57,566 bases of DNA from Alphaproteobacteria bacterium (GCA_005885285.1 VAZG01000182.1:1-57566); one strand, 5' to 3'. Shown: positions 1-7,736, counted from the first letter of the stretch. Made by a program: numbers and translations. Notes: generated by a model from the sequence alone, not told the origin.

Positions 1-1452
<1,452 letters not shown>

Positions 1453-1511
1453 TCAGCCTTCGAGAACGCCGGCTGCGCCGGCTCCTCAGGATAAGGAAAA
1501 CTTGCTGCCGC

Positions 1512-1829
1512 TTAGGCGGCCTTCTTCTTGGCGGCGGGAACATCAGTGAGAACGCCCATGATGTCGCTTTCCTTCATGATCAGCAGTTCCTGGCCGTCGA
1601 TCTTGACCTCGGTGCCCGACCATTTGCCGAACAGCACGCGGTCGCCGACCTTGAGGTCGATCGGGATCAGCTTGCCGGCTTCGTCACGGCCGCCCGGTCC
1701 GACCGCGGTGATCTCGCCTTGCGAGGGCTTTTCCTTGGCAGTGTCTGGAATGATGATGCCGCCAGTTGTCTTCTCTTCGGCATCGACGCGTTTGACCACG
1801 ACGCGGTCGTGGAGCGGACGGAACTTCAT
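1512..1829 (-). CDS. groES: 10-kDa co-chaperonin GroES
   Basis: Lid of the GroEL folding chamber. The 105-aa product has the standard family length, starts [16 protein letters not shown], and carries the mobile-loop region ([17 protein letters not shown]) and the conserved [15 protein letters not shown] segment. The C-terminus ends in an alanine/lysine tail. A strong AAGGAGG ribosome site precedes the ATG at 1829. It is the first gene of the groES-groEL operon, with a CIRCE operator about 35 bp upstream of its start. Confidence 0.97.
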   Translation of the reverse strand: MKFRPLHDRVVVKRVDAEEKTTGGIIIPDTAKEKPSQGEITAVGPGGRDEAGKLIPIDLKVGDRVLFGKWSGTEVKIDGQELLIMKESDIMGVLTDVPAAKKKAA

Positions 1830-1863
1830 GCGATCCTCCTTGGCTTTTTGTGATTATTTCGGA

Positions 1864-1890
1864 TTGGCAGTCGCAATGGGCGAGTGCTAG
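1864..1890 (-). promoter_or_regulatory. CIRCE operator (HrcA binding site) upstream of groES
   Basis: On the minus strand the sequence reads CTAGCACTC, nine bases, then GACTGCCAA. The CIRCE consensus is TTAGCACTC-N9-GAGTGCTAA, so spacing is exact and 14 of 18 arm bases match. Position just ahead of groES is the usual one for HrcA repression of groESL. The downstream half is the weaker arm. Confidence 0.85.
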
Positions 1891-2104
1891 CCGCTCCTCA
1901 CATAGGTCTGTGACCCTGGGGCGCAAGGGCTTCGGCCCAGGATCTTCGACTTTAACTTGAGTCTCTTCAGGAGGAAGGTCTGGAGCGATTGCTAGCAGGC
2001 GAACTGAGTAAGCTCCTAGGGCGTTGATTGCTATGATCTATTGAACGTTTCTTTTTTGGCGAATAGAGAATCATGCAGCTGCTTTGGTAGGGCTGGAGGT
2101 TGCC

Positions 2105-2476
2105 ATGATCGAGAAAGATGCGGTTTCCAGGGATTTCAAGAAGCAGGTCTTAGGCTACGGGCTGACAACAGCGGAAATCGTTTATCGCCGTCCGGATCGT
2201 CACTGGTTGCTACCGGCTAGTCTGACGACGTTTTTGGATGGGCCGGTAATGTCCGATACCGCGCAGACGGGAGAGAACTTTCAGCTGCGAAATTGTTCTA
2301 TGGGCCAATCCAAACGACCGACCTGCCCCGAATGCGGGGGGTATCTGACTCTGGCGCCGCCTCCCGACGGCAAAGGTCCGCGCACACTCCAATGTCTTGA
2401 ATGCGACCGCCCCGATCCGATCAAAACCGAAAAGATAATCGGCTGGCTGAACGGTGAACTAAAGCCGCCTAACTGA
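2105..2476 (+). CDS. Chimeric small ORF: Usg-like N-terminus joined to a zinc-ribbon protein
   Basis: From ATG 2105 (GGAGG six bases upstream) the first ~37 residues (SRDFKKQVLGYGLTTAEIVY) match the start of the alphaproteobacterial Usg family, but the rest of Usg is absent. The frame runs on into a separate-looking module beginning at Met 2300: CPEC at one end and CLEC at the other, spaced like a four-Cys zinc ribbon, ending ELKPPN. Usg proteins are usually ~85-90 aa, so this Usg part is truncated. The zinc-ribbon part may be translated on its own from 2300, though no clear ribosome site is seen there. Function of either part is unknown. A copy of the small-ORF repeat starts 7 bp after the stop, on the other strand. 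Confidence 0.55.
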   Translation: MIEKDAVSRDFKKQVLGYGLTTAEIVYRRPDRHWLLPASLTTFLDGPVMSDTAQTGENFQLRNCSMGQSKRPTCPECGGYLTLAPPPDGKGPRTLQCLECDRPDPIKTEKIIGWLNGELKPPN

Positions 2477-2482
2477 GCCACC

Positions 2483-2560
2483 TCAATAACGGAGCAAATT
2501 CCAGATGGACCGCGAGCGCCGCGATCAAAGGCATGCACACGACGATGCGGCGACCGATGT
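2483..2560 (-). repeat. Copy 1 of dispersed small-ORF repeat (sORF2 family), frameshifted
   Basis: On the minus strand it encodes GRRIVVCMPLIAALAV followed, after one extra base, by IWNLLRY and a stop. Compared with copies at 4444, 5450, 9068 and 12041 the nucleotide sequence is clearly homologous, sharing the GGTCGCCGC..GTGCATG..GATCGCGG..TGGAATTTG blocks. The extra C breaks the frame of the short hydrophobic peptide. Confidence 0.7.
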
Positions 2561-2872
2561 CCCCCGGCGAGTGAGACCGCGTAGCCTTCGCGCAGCTCGT
2601 CAGCGGTATTCCGGCGCGCCGCGCACAGCCTTAATGGCTTGCCGGGAAGCGATTTCACGCGCTTACTGGCCGAAAGAGGTCCGCCGTTCTGGACGCACAG
2701 CGGAAGATCGACAGAGCGCTAAAAGGGACGAAAGCGAAGTAAGCCGCCTGCCGCCTTGTGTCAGGCCCAATGCTGGCTGCAGCTTCTGTCGGACGTCGGA
2801 CATAACGCGAGTCAGCTTTTTAGTATTGGGTAAGTCGGTTTGCCGCTACCGTTCCATCCCGAGGAGCGGGCA
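2561..2872. other. Stretch with no recognisable gene
   Basis: About 310 bases between the first small-ORF repeat and the next small gene. I see open frames on both strands but none with a recognisable domain, a good ribosome site or protein-like composition. It may be decayed sequence like other parts of this accessory region. Confidence 0.5.
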
Positions 2873-3094
2873 ATGACCATTCACAGGCTGCTACAAAATA
2901 TCCCATTAGAGCCGGAGGATATTGATCGTCTGGTGACCGCCTACGAAAAAGCATTACGCGCGCTTGGTCTCTCAGATCGCGGCGATCCCATGACGCTAAT
3001 TGTCGCCAAGGCCGTAATCGACATCGGCCAGACCGGCGTTCGCGATCCGGCGCAGATTTCCCAACTCGCAATTAAAGCCATCGGCACCGTATAG
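2873..3094 (+). CDS. Conserved small protein (MTIHRLLQN family)
   Basis: A 73-aa protein of a small family I recognise from Bradyrhizobium-type genomes, function unknown. Start ATG 2873 is chosen over an upstream in-frame ATG because GAGGAG lies 6-7 bases ahead. The sequence is helix-rich: an N-terminal EPEDIDRLVTAYEKALRALGL segment, then DPMTLIVAKAVIDIGQTG. That resembles family members with a C-terminal IGQTGERDP motif. No signal peptide, no membrane segment. It is followed 89 bp later by a DUF6894 gene on the same strand. Confidence 0.75.
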   Translation: MTIHRLLQNIPLEPEDIDRLVTAYEKALRALGLSDRGDPMTLIVAKAVIDIGQTGVRDPAQISQLAIKAIGTV

Positions 3095-3183
3095 GCAGCG
3101 CTCGACGGTGTCCTCCCGCTGTTCGGCAGAACGGTAGGAACGTTCAAGCATGATCCCGATTGGGTCTCCGAGAGGAGACATAC

Positions 3184-3420
3184 ATGCCGCACTTCTTCAT
3201 CAACTTCCAAAACGTCAATGAGCTGATTCAAGACGACGAAGGCATTGATCTGCCCAGCTTGGAGGCAGCCCGGCAGGTGGCGCTGATCTCCGCTCGCGAG
3301 ATACTGGCCGACAACGTCAAGAGCGGTACCAAAGACCGGTTGGTGGCGATCACCATCACCAACGAAAGCGGTCAAGAGCTTATGACGATCCCTTCCGCAG
3401 ACCTGTTGCCAGCCCGATGA
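3184..3420 (+). CDS. DUF6894-type small protein
   Basis: A 78-aa protein starting MPHFFINFQN at ATG 3184, with a GAGAGGAG ribosome site upstream; a 24-bp longer reading frame has no such site. The pattern, a beta-strand start, then DDEGIDLPSLEAARQVALISAREI, then a closing ITITNESGQELMTIP strand, fits the small rhizobial DUF6894 family. Function is unknown. Ordinary composition, no sign of damage. Confidence 0.8.
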   Translation: MPHFFINFQNVNELIQDDEGIDLPSLEAARQVALISAREILADNVKSGTKDRLVAITITNESGQELMTIPSADLLPAR

Positions 3421-3430
3421 AGCGCGGGGC

Positions 3431-3616
3431 TTAGGGCGTCGCACTTCGGACTTTGTCGGTCTCCGCGCCAGCCTCGTTGACCTTGGCGCGATCAGGCCAA
3501 CCTTCCGGCGACAGCGCCATCACCGGGTAACGGATATTGCCATCGATCATCGGCGGACTATCGAGCGGCTTTTCCGCCCATTGCCACCAGAGATCAAAAG
3601 CGTCTTTGTTCGTAAT
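3431..3616 (-). CDS. Conserved small protein (FDLWWQWAEKPLDS family), start codon unusual or lost
   Basis: The minus strand from 3616 to a TAA at 3431 encodes about 61 residues containing AFDLWWQWAEKPLDS and a VMALSPEGWPDRAKVNEA tail. This is a small conserved rhizobial protein of unknown role. No ATG, GTG or TTG opens this frame near the expected N-terminus; the codon at the usual start position is ATT, preceded by AAGG seven bases away. Either an ATT start is used or the start codon has mutated and the gene is silent. It lies downstream of the RpoA-CTD-like gene on the same strand. Confidence 0.5.
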   Translation of the reverse strand: MTNKDAFDLWWQWAEKPLDSPPMIDGNIRYPVMALSPEGWPDRAKVNEAGAETDKVRSATP

Positions 3617-3711
3617 CTCACGACCTTGTAAGCCTTGGCTCGCTTGCGTCTTAGTAACGGCGCGGCGGGATGCGGCCGTTTCCGCAAAAGTGTGCTTTCC
3701 ACGGGAGCTGA

Positions 3712-3945
3712 TCAGCGGGAGTCGGCTCGAACGCCATGGCTCGAAGGCAGGCCGAGCGTTTCGCGAAGAAGGATGACAGAGGCTTTTCCAATGTCATCAA
3801 GGCTCAACAGCAATTCGTCGGACGCCTCGCGCACTTCCCCGACCGTCTTAAGCCCCGCAGCAGCCAACACGTTGCGAATACGCGCCGGTAATTCAACATC
3901 GCTGATCGGCGTATTGTCCGGAAGTTCTGGGATAGGATCAAGCAT
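3712..3945 (-). CDS. Stand-alone RNA polymerase alpha C-terminal-domain-like protein
   Basis: A 77-aa protein starting MLDPIPELPDNTPISDVELP. Residues ~15-65 follow the helix-hairpin-helix layout of the RNA polymerase alpha-CTD: I..VELPARIRNVLAAAGLKTVGEVREASDELLLSLDDIGKASVILLRETLGL. RpoA itself has sELSVRsxNCL.xagIxTvgdL...sE.eLl...NfGkKSl.EI. The alpha N-terminal domain is absent, so it cannot assemble as a polymerase subunit. It could bind DNA or activators as a decoy or adaptor; that is inference. ATG 3945 is preferred over the longer frame because AAGGGA lies just upstream. Confidence 0.7.
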   Translation of the reverse strand: MLDPIPELPDNTPISDVELPARIRNVLAAAGLKTVGEVREASDELLLSLDDIGKASVILLRETLGLPSSHGVRADSR

Positions 3946-4088
3946 CACCAATCCCTTGGTCGCGTGACACGCCTTCAATGTCGCGAGGCTTTGTTTGTTC
4001 CAGTGCATCAGGTTGCGAGGGTGCGCCGGAGATTGCGTAGATGCCCCACCGGGTTGGCGCTGGAAATATGGGTCGGGGCAACTCGGCC

Positions 4089-4295
4089 CTAGCGCTGCTC
4101 AAATTTTATGGTCGAGACCGGCCACTTCCCACGGTGGCCCTTAATGGAGATTCGCAGACCGTGAAGCTCGTCAAGCCAAAGTTTTTCCACCGTCCCGGCC
4201 TTTCCATCAGTGAGGACTACGGCCTTGCCGACGATCTCCGTCTGGGCCTTCTCGAACGCACCGAGAATGATTGATGCACGGCGCTTGATTGGCAT
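4089..4295 (-). CDS. Conserved small hypothetical protein
   Basis: A 68-aa protein beginning MPIKRRASIILGAFEKAQ, with AGAGG five bases before the ATG at 4295. The body, IVGKAVVLTDGKAGTVEKLWLDELHGLRISIKGHRGKWPVSTIKF, has the beta-rich look of a PRC-barrel-like or small beta-barrel fold. Composition and ribosome site argue for a real gene; the family is not named. It is flanked by non-coding or decayed sequence. Confidence 0.65.
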   Translation of the reverse strand: MPIKRRASIILGAFEKAQTEIVGKAVVLTDGKAGTVEKLWLDELHGLRISIKGHRGKWPVSTIKFEQR

Positions 4296-4443
4296 GCTTG
4301 CCTCTTTTTCCGCACGCGAACGTGCGCGAGCACCTTGCCCATAGAAAGAATTCCTTATCGGACGATCCTGTGGGCCTTCGCGCGCATTTTTCAGTCAATT
4401 GGGGCACGGCGTCCGACCTTAAGGGGCTGGACTAAACCTGCGC

Positions 4444-4518
4444 TCAGTGACCAAGCAAATTCCAAATGATCGCGAGCACCGCGATCAGCAGCATGCACAT
4501 GATCACGCGGCGGCCGAG
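4444..4518 (-). repeat. Copy 2 of dispersed small-ORF repeat (sORF2 family), frame intact
   Basis: The minus strand encodes GRRVIMCMLLIAVLAIIWNLL then GH and a TGA at 4444. From a possible GTG at 4506 this is a 20-residue, almost purely hydrophobic peptide long enough for one membrane helix. The frame is open well upstream, but no ATG with a ribosome site is seen. It sits directly beyond the end of a zinc-ribbon gene. Confidence 0.7.
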
Positions 4519-4529
4519 GGGACCGGTTC

Positions 4530-4763
4530 CTAGGTTCCCGACCGGTTCCGCAGCCCGTGATCTCCTCTGGGTTCAAAAGGCCGGTGCAGGAGATGCCCAT
4601 CGGCGGTCTCGGCCCTCACATCAAATACTTCCCGGCGTCCGCATTGGGGGCAGCGGAAAATCATCTCGCGGGAATTTTGCCACCTTGAAGGTGGTCGACC
4701 AGCAGCCATTGGCCAGGCGTCGCATTGCGGGCATGCCACCAGGAGGCGATCGGATTCGGCCAT
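4530..4763 (-). CDS. Small zinc-ribbon protein with two CPQC motifs
   Basis: From ATG 4763 (GGGAG seven bases upstream) the 77-aa product starts MAESDRLLVACPQCDAWPM and has CPQCD and CPQCGRREVFDV, a CxxC-x24-CxxC arrangement expected to bind one zinc. The last ~20 residues (RPFEPRGDHGLRNRSGT) look like read-through into decayed sequence, so the original C-terminus may have been lost by frameshift. Function unknown. One of four small two-CxxC ORFs in the first 8 kb. Confidence 0.65.
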   Translation of the reverse strand: MAESDRLLVACPQCDAWPMAAGRPPSRWQNSREMIFRCPQCGRREVFDVRAETADGHLLHRPFEPRGDHGLRNRSGT

Positions 4764-4932
4764 GGCGGGTCTCCCATCAAAATACATTAGGTCCTGCCTT
4801 TAACCGCAACCGGAGACGATGGAAGACGTTCCACTTCGGGGCTGGTTGCAAAATTGGAACCATTTTCGGCTGTGTGACGTTCAGTGACAGTGCTTCTTTT
4901 TGGTTGGCCGCCCGGAAGCACACCTTCCCTGG

Positions 4933-4960
4933 GGCCCCAGCTACCACGGCTGGGGCCTTT
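4933..4960 (+). terminator. Intrinsic-terminator-like hairpin 1
   Basis: Perfect 9-bp stem GGCCCCAGC / GCTGGGGCC with a 7-base loop (4942-4948), followed by TTTGCTT. No coding gene ends just upstream on this strand, so it may belong to an unannotated RNA or be a relic. Confidence 0.5.
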
Positions 4961-5061
4961 GCTTGGGAACGAGCATCCGCTGTGATGCGTAGATTCCTCG
5001 CTTCCGGCTTCCATCCGCATGATGGCCGCAGCCGGAAGAAAACCCCCAAATGGGTTGGTGG

Positions 5062-5096
5062 CCCCGGATGGAATCCCCGCGCCGGGGCCGCTTTTA
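5062..5096 (+). terminator. Intrinsic-terminator-like hairpin 2
   Basis: Stem GGCCCCGG / CCGGGGCC with a 14-base loop, followed by GCTTTT. It resembles the hairpin ~120 bp upstream. The two together might bracket a short transcript. Confidence 0.4.
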
Positions 5097-5269
5097 GGTT
5101 TGGCGCCTTCCAATATCAGTTCCCGATTCGAACAGCGGCCGGACATCTCCGCCACGATGGCCAAATTCGTCCACCATTGGCAGACCCCGTAGGACTACGG
5201 ACTTCGAATTCTATGATCTGCTGATGAAGCCGCTGGACGCAACGGTTTGTTAGGTGCCTAGTGCCCTTG

Positions 5270-5440
5270 ATGGAACGGACCGCCGCCCCTCCAGTTCCTC
5301 TTGCCAAAGAGCCCAATTGCCAAAAATGCGATGGGCTGATGCGCTTTGCTTGTACTGAGACGGACAAGCCGGATTTCGTGCACCATGTTTTTGAATGCAG
5401 GAAATGCCGAAGTACGCAGAGCTTCGTTACCGCCGTCTAG
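5270..5440 (+). CDS. Small zinc-ribbon protein (56 aa)
   Basis: ATG 5270 to TAG 5438-5440 encodes 56 residues starting MERTAAPPVPLAKEPNCQKC. Cys pairs CQKC and CRKC are separated by DGLMRFACTETDKPDF and VHHVFE, as in small rhizobial zinc-ribbon proteins that read CxxC...TDKPD...F.C..C. No good ribosome site is visible at the chosen ATG. A copy of the sORF2 repeat begins ten bases after the stop on the other strand, mirroring the arrangement at 2300-2560. Confidence 0.6.
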   Translation: MERTAAPPVPLAKEPNCQKCDGLMRFACTETDKPDFVHHVFECRKCRSTQSFVTAV

Positions 5441-5449
5441 GATGCCCCT

Positions 5450-5536
5450 AGCAAATTCCAACCAGCGCCCGCGCCACGATCAGCAGCATGCACATTGATC
5501 GTGCGGCGGCCGATGCGGTTCAAGTCACGGGATCGG
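5450..5536 (-). repeat. Copy 3 of dispersed small-ORF repeat, part of long repeat A
   Basis: Homologous to copies at 2483, 4444, 9068 and 12041. On the minus strand: AACCGCATCGGCCGCCGC then GATC, one extra A, then ATGTGCATGCTGCTGATC. The extra base destroys the hydrophobic-peptide frame. It is followed at 5537-5641 by 105 bases absent from the equivalent place in repeat B, then by the sORF1 segment. Confidence 0.7.
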
Positions 5537-5641
5537 ACCACACGCCCCCGCCACAGCGCTCGGCGATTGAGGCGGACCGAACGAGCGACCTTCGGGGCGC
5601 AGGAGAGTGCGCCCAAGCCTGTTGGGTATCAAACCATTGTC

Positions 5642-5836
5642 TCAGGACGTTGCCCGGTTGCGCGCCAGCAGCGGGGACGACGTGAAGATGTTAAAAAGGA
5701 TCCAGGGCATTAGGAGGAAAAAGAGCATCTCAGTTATCTCGCTGTGCCGGTCGCCCCATTTTCGATGGCTTATCGATACCATACCTGAGTCGCTGCCAAT
5801 CAGCACCCATGAGTGCGAATGACGCGCGGCACCGCG
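5642..5836 (-). repeat. Long repeat A: sORF1 membrane-peptide segment (copy of 12138-12330)
   Basis: About 195 bp nearly identical to 12138-12330. On the minus strand, from a GTG at 5806 or an ATG at 5782 to TGA 5642, it encodes a 46-54-aa peptide. The reading has MVSISHRKWGDRHSEITE, then the hydrophobic MLFFLLMPWILFNIF, then TSSPLLARNRATS. Relative to the inferred ancestral ATG at 5810 there is one extra base, so the original start is out of frame. The hydrophobic block suits a single membrane helix. Function unknown. Confidence 0.75.
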
Positions 5837-5852
5837 CCAGCACGGTAGTGTC

Positions 5853-6041
5853 TCAGTTTGAATTTTTAGGCGATTGACCGAGCCACAGCCTCACGCAAGC
5901 AAATGTGAGCATTCCGGCGACTACTCCCAGCGGTGCATTACCGGGGCCAGTGTTATACGGGCTATCGAGGAGTGACGCTAAAAGGCCTCCGATAAACGCA
6001 CTCGCAAGTAGACCAAAGACCCAAATTCCAAAAGTACGCAT
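5853..6041 (-). CDS. Small two-helix membrane protein
   Basis: A 62-aa protein from ATG 6041 with a strong AAGGAGG site. It begins MRTFGIWVFGLLASAFIGGL, giving a first membrane helix at ~5-27, and has a second at ~38-55 (APLGVVAGMLTFACVRLW). The C-terminus is short and polar (GQSPKNSN). Its 3' end overlaps the left 20-bp inverted repeat. Divergent from the gene pair at 6115. Role unknown. Confidence 0.7.
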   Translation of the reverse strand: MRTFGIWVFGLLASAFIGGLLASLLDSPYNTGPGNAPLGVVAGMLTFACVRLWLGQSPKNSN

Positions 6042-6114
6042 TACCCCTCCTTGCGAAGCTTACCGCTAAGCATTACCCTATTAGGCGCTTAGCGCAAAGC
6101 AGGGAGGAAGGCTT

Positions 6115-6306
6115 ATGCCTGTTGGGCTGTTTCGGAGCGAGGGTGGATGGGTGCATGTCGATTACGGAACCGGCACCACCATTCCGGTCCCGCGCTTAAA
6201 GTACGAGGCAAATGGATATAAGCCAGATTTCGACAAACTTCCCTCGGAAGCCGAGTACCTGGCCGCCGCAGAGAACAAGAGGGAAAATGATGCCAAGAAG
6301 CCCTAA
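6115..6306 (+). CDS. Small hypothetical protein
   Basis: A 63-aa protein, MPVGLFRSEGGWVHVDYGTG at its N-terminus, preceded by AGGGAGGAAGG, a very strong ribosome site. The N-terminal half looks beta-rich (WVHVDYGTGTTIPVPRLKY). The C-terminal half is charged and helical (SEAEYLAAAENKRENDAKKP). It overlaps the next gene by 20 bases, so the two are translationally coupled. I do not recognise the family. Confidence 0.65.
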   Translation: MPVGLFRSEGGWVHVDYGTGTTIPVPRLKYEANGYKPDFDKLPSEAEYLAAAENKRENDAKKP

Positions 6307-6532
6307 AAGCGAAAAGCGCCCCGCCCACGCCATTGGCAACGCCATCATGATCGCCAAGATCGCCACTGGCGAGATTGAGGACATCACCACAGAGGACGGC
6401 AAGAACGCCGCCGCCGTGGCGCTGGGGCGCATGGGCGGCAAGGCGCGGGCGAAGGGCATGTCAGCCAAACGGCGGAAGGAGATCGCCAAAAAAGCCGCCG
6501 AAAAACGCTGGAAACACATCTCCCGGGAATAA
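6287..6532 (+). CDS. Basic KGG-like small protein
   Basis: An 81-aa lysine- and arginine-rich protein (MMPRSPKSEKRPAHAIGNAI). After ATGEIEDITTEDGKNAAAVA comes ALGRMGGKARAKGMSAKRRKEIAKKAAEKRWK. That GGKARAK...RR.EIAKKAA..RW motif recurs in small stress-related or DNA-binding-type bacterial proteins. Nucleic-acid binding is likely from charge, but not shown. AGAGGGA lies just upstream; ATG 6290 is an equally good start. Coupled to the gene before it. Confidence 0.7.
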   Translation: MMPRSPKSEKRPAHAIGNAIMIAKIATGEIEDITTEDGKNAAAVALGRMGGKARAKGMSAKRRKEIAKKAAEKRWKHISRE

Positions 6533-6735
6533 TTTACGGAATATTTTTTCTTGTTTTTTGTCGGCGACATGTACGCGGCCAATCCACTTGCCACCGTTCG
6601 CGGTCCCTATAGGAAAAAGAATGTCGAGATTTCAAACTGAGACACTACCGGCAGCACGCATCTCGGCGAAGGTGATCTTCTGCGGGCAGGTGGCGGGCAT
6701 GCGCTTTTGAAGCGTCATCCGGGGGCGCGCAACGC

Positions 6736-6971
6736 TCATTGTCCGATATTGTTTAGTTGTTGCCGAAACGGCTGGAGCGTAAACGCATTCATTCGGAGAA
6801 TTGTGATCGTACCGCCCTCAAGCTCCACCGCAATCTCGAAGATTGCAGGCTCAACTTCCTTAATGCGAGAATCTTTGCCGCGTTCAGCCGGCTGGGAGGC
6901 TTCGCATCCTCAGCAGCTGCCGGCAAGGTGAACGCAATAGCGATTGTTAATGCGACTAAAAGCTGTCTCAA
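6736..6971 (-). pseudogene. Frameshifted small exported protein
   Basis: A TTG at 6971, with GGGAGGTG three bases upstream, opens a signal peptide (RQLLVALTIAIAFTLPAAAEDA). Shortly after the AAEDAK cleavage region that frame turns into low-quality sequence. The adjacent frame is open from there and looks protein-like to a TGA at 6736: IKEVEPAIFEIAVELEGGTI then TILRMNAFTLQPFRQQLNNIG. A single-base indel near 6885-6905 would join them into a ~78-aa secreted protein. Either the gene is inactivated or a sequencing error is present. Family unknown. Confidence 0.55.
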
Positions 6972-7067
6972 CGGCACCTCCCGTTCATTATGCACCGGCA
7001 TCCAACCGCAACCTGCGGTCGACGGCAACGGAGAACGCGCGAAAGCCGCCCGTGAGGGCTTGGCTAC

Positions 7068-7343
7068 CTATTGTTTCTCAGCGGGGGGATTTGCTTCGGG
7101 GGGCGGCCCTGGCGCTTCGGGCTCGGGCGTGCGTGTGGTGCCCCGAAGTTCTGGCCCGGCAGCGCAGTCGCCGGCCCAGAGCTTGGTCCCTTTGACCGTA
7201 CCTACGAGCTTGCAGCCCATTGGTGCCGGCGGCTTTACCTGCTTCAGCGGCTTGCCGCCAACCTTGGGCGCCGCGGTTTGAGCGAATGCAGATGCCGAAA
7301 AGCCAATGATAGCGGCGAGGACCAGTAGAGTCCTGATCATCAT
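7068..7343 (-). CDS. Small secreted protein with Pro-rich tail
   Basis: A 91-aa precursor: MMIRTLLVLAAIIGFSASAFA is a clear Sec signal with cleavage after AFA. It is followed by a short domain containing two cysteines (MGCKLVGTVKGTKLWAGDCA) that could form a disulfide, then a proline-rich end (EPEAPGPPPEANPPAEK). GAGGGAG precedes two adjacent ATG codons, and the second (7340) may be the true start. Similar small periplasmic proteins are common in rhizobia; function unknown. Confidence 0.7.
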   Translation of the reverse strand: MMIRTLLVLAAIIGFSASAFAQTAAPKVGGKPLKQVKPPAPMGCKLVGTVKGTKLWAGDCAAGPELRGTTRTPEPEAPGPPPEANPPAEKQ

Positions 7344-7354
7344 CTCCCTCGCCT

Positions 7355-7555
7355 TCAGGCCGCCGCATCTCGACTTCGGCGGAAGAGTCGCACCCGTTCA
7401 ATTCTCTCGCACTGCTCGCAACGATACTGAATGATATCTTTACCTTCGGCATCGGGGACGCTTTTCTCAAGCTTCATTGTCTCTTTGCATACGATGCAGT
7501 TCAAGAGATCTATGAGCGGGCTTTTATCGTCGTTCGCATGATATCCCCAGGCCAC
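7355..7555 (-). CDS. Small zinc-ribbon protein, GTG start
   Basis: A 66-aa product starting at GTG 7555, which abuts the TGA of the preceding gene on the same strand (TGA-GTG), so translation is probably coupled. Two Cys pairs, CIVCKETM and CEQCERIE, are 24 residues apart with a YRCEQC ending typical of a zinc ribbon. The basic tail (RLFRRSRDAAA) could contact nucleic acid. One of four small two-CxxC ORFs in this region. Confidence 0.65.
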   Translation of the reverse strand: MAWGYHANDDKSPLIDLLNCIVCKETMKLEKSVPDAEGKDIIQYRCEQCERIERVRLFRRSRDAAA

Positions 7556-7729
7556 TCATTTTCCCTTCGCTTTCAGCGTGGCGATCCGCACGCGGAATTT
7601 CTCGATCTCCTTAAGAAGGTCGCGACATACTGGCCGCGCTGGGAGCTTGCGGGCAGTCTCTAGCAGCTTCGCGGCCATCGCCTCCAGTTGTTGCATCTCT
7701 GTTAGCGTTCGATCGGCCGATCCGGTCAC
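7556..7729 (-). CDS. Small helical protein, MAAKLLE family (copy 1)
   Basis: The minus strand from GTG 7729 (or ATG 7696) to TGA 7556 encodes up to 57 residues. The core is QQLEAMAAKLLETARKLPA, followed by RDLLKEIEKFRVRIATLKAKGK. It is a paralogue of the gene at 11858 (EMAAKLLETASKLPPGPERH..LLKEI..FR.K.A), with the same helix-turn-helix-pin shape. Function unknown. It directly precedes the zinc-ribbon gene. Confidence 0.65.
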   Translation of the reverse strand: MTGSADRTLTEMQQLEAMAAKLLETARKLPARPVCRDLLKEIEKFRVRIATLKAKGK

Positions 7730-7736
7730 CGCCCCG

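Larger units (their letters stand above)
4764..5269. other. Gene-free stretch with two strong GC hairpins
   Basis: No convincing protein-coding frame. Two stem-loops followed by T-rich runs stand out, at 4933-4960 and 5062-5096. A possible small-RNA region, but no promoter is evident. Confidence 0.5.
5843..6650. mobile_element. 808-bp segment bounded by perfect 20-bp inverted repeats
   Basis: Left end 5843-5862 reads cggtagtgtctcagtttgaa and right end 6631-6650 is its exact reverse complement. Inside are three small genes (5853-6041 minus, 6115-6306 plus, 6287-6532 plus) and no transposase. The left repeat starts 6 bp after long repeat A ends, which suggests insertion next to it. Outside both ends the bases CAGCA occur (5838-5842 and 6652-6656), but the right copy is one base off the end, so a target duplication is only possible. 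Alternatively the inverted repeats are paired regulatory sites. Confidence 0.5.

Noticed and set aside
5838..6657. CAGCA repeats as a clean target-site duplication of the 808-bp segment
   Set aside because: The right copy is offset by one base from the inverted repeat end and is short enough to be chance, so it is mentioned only as possible.
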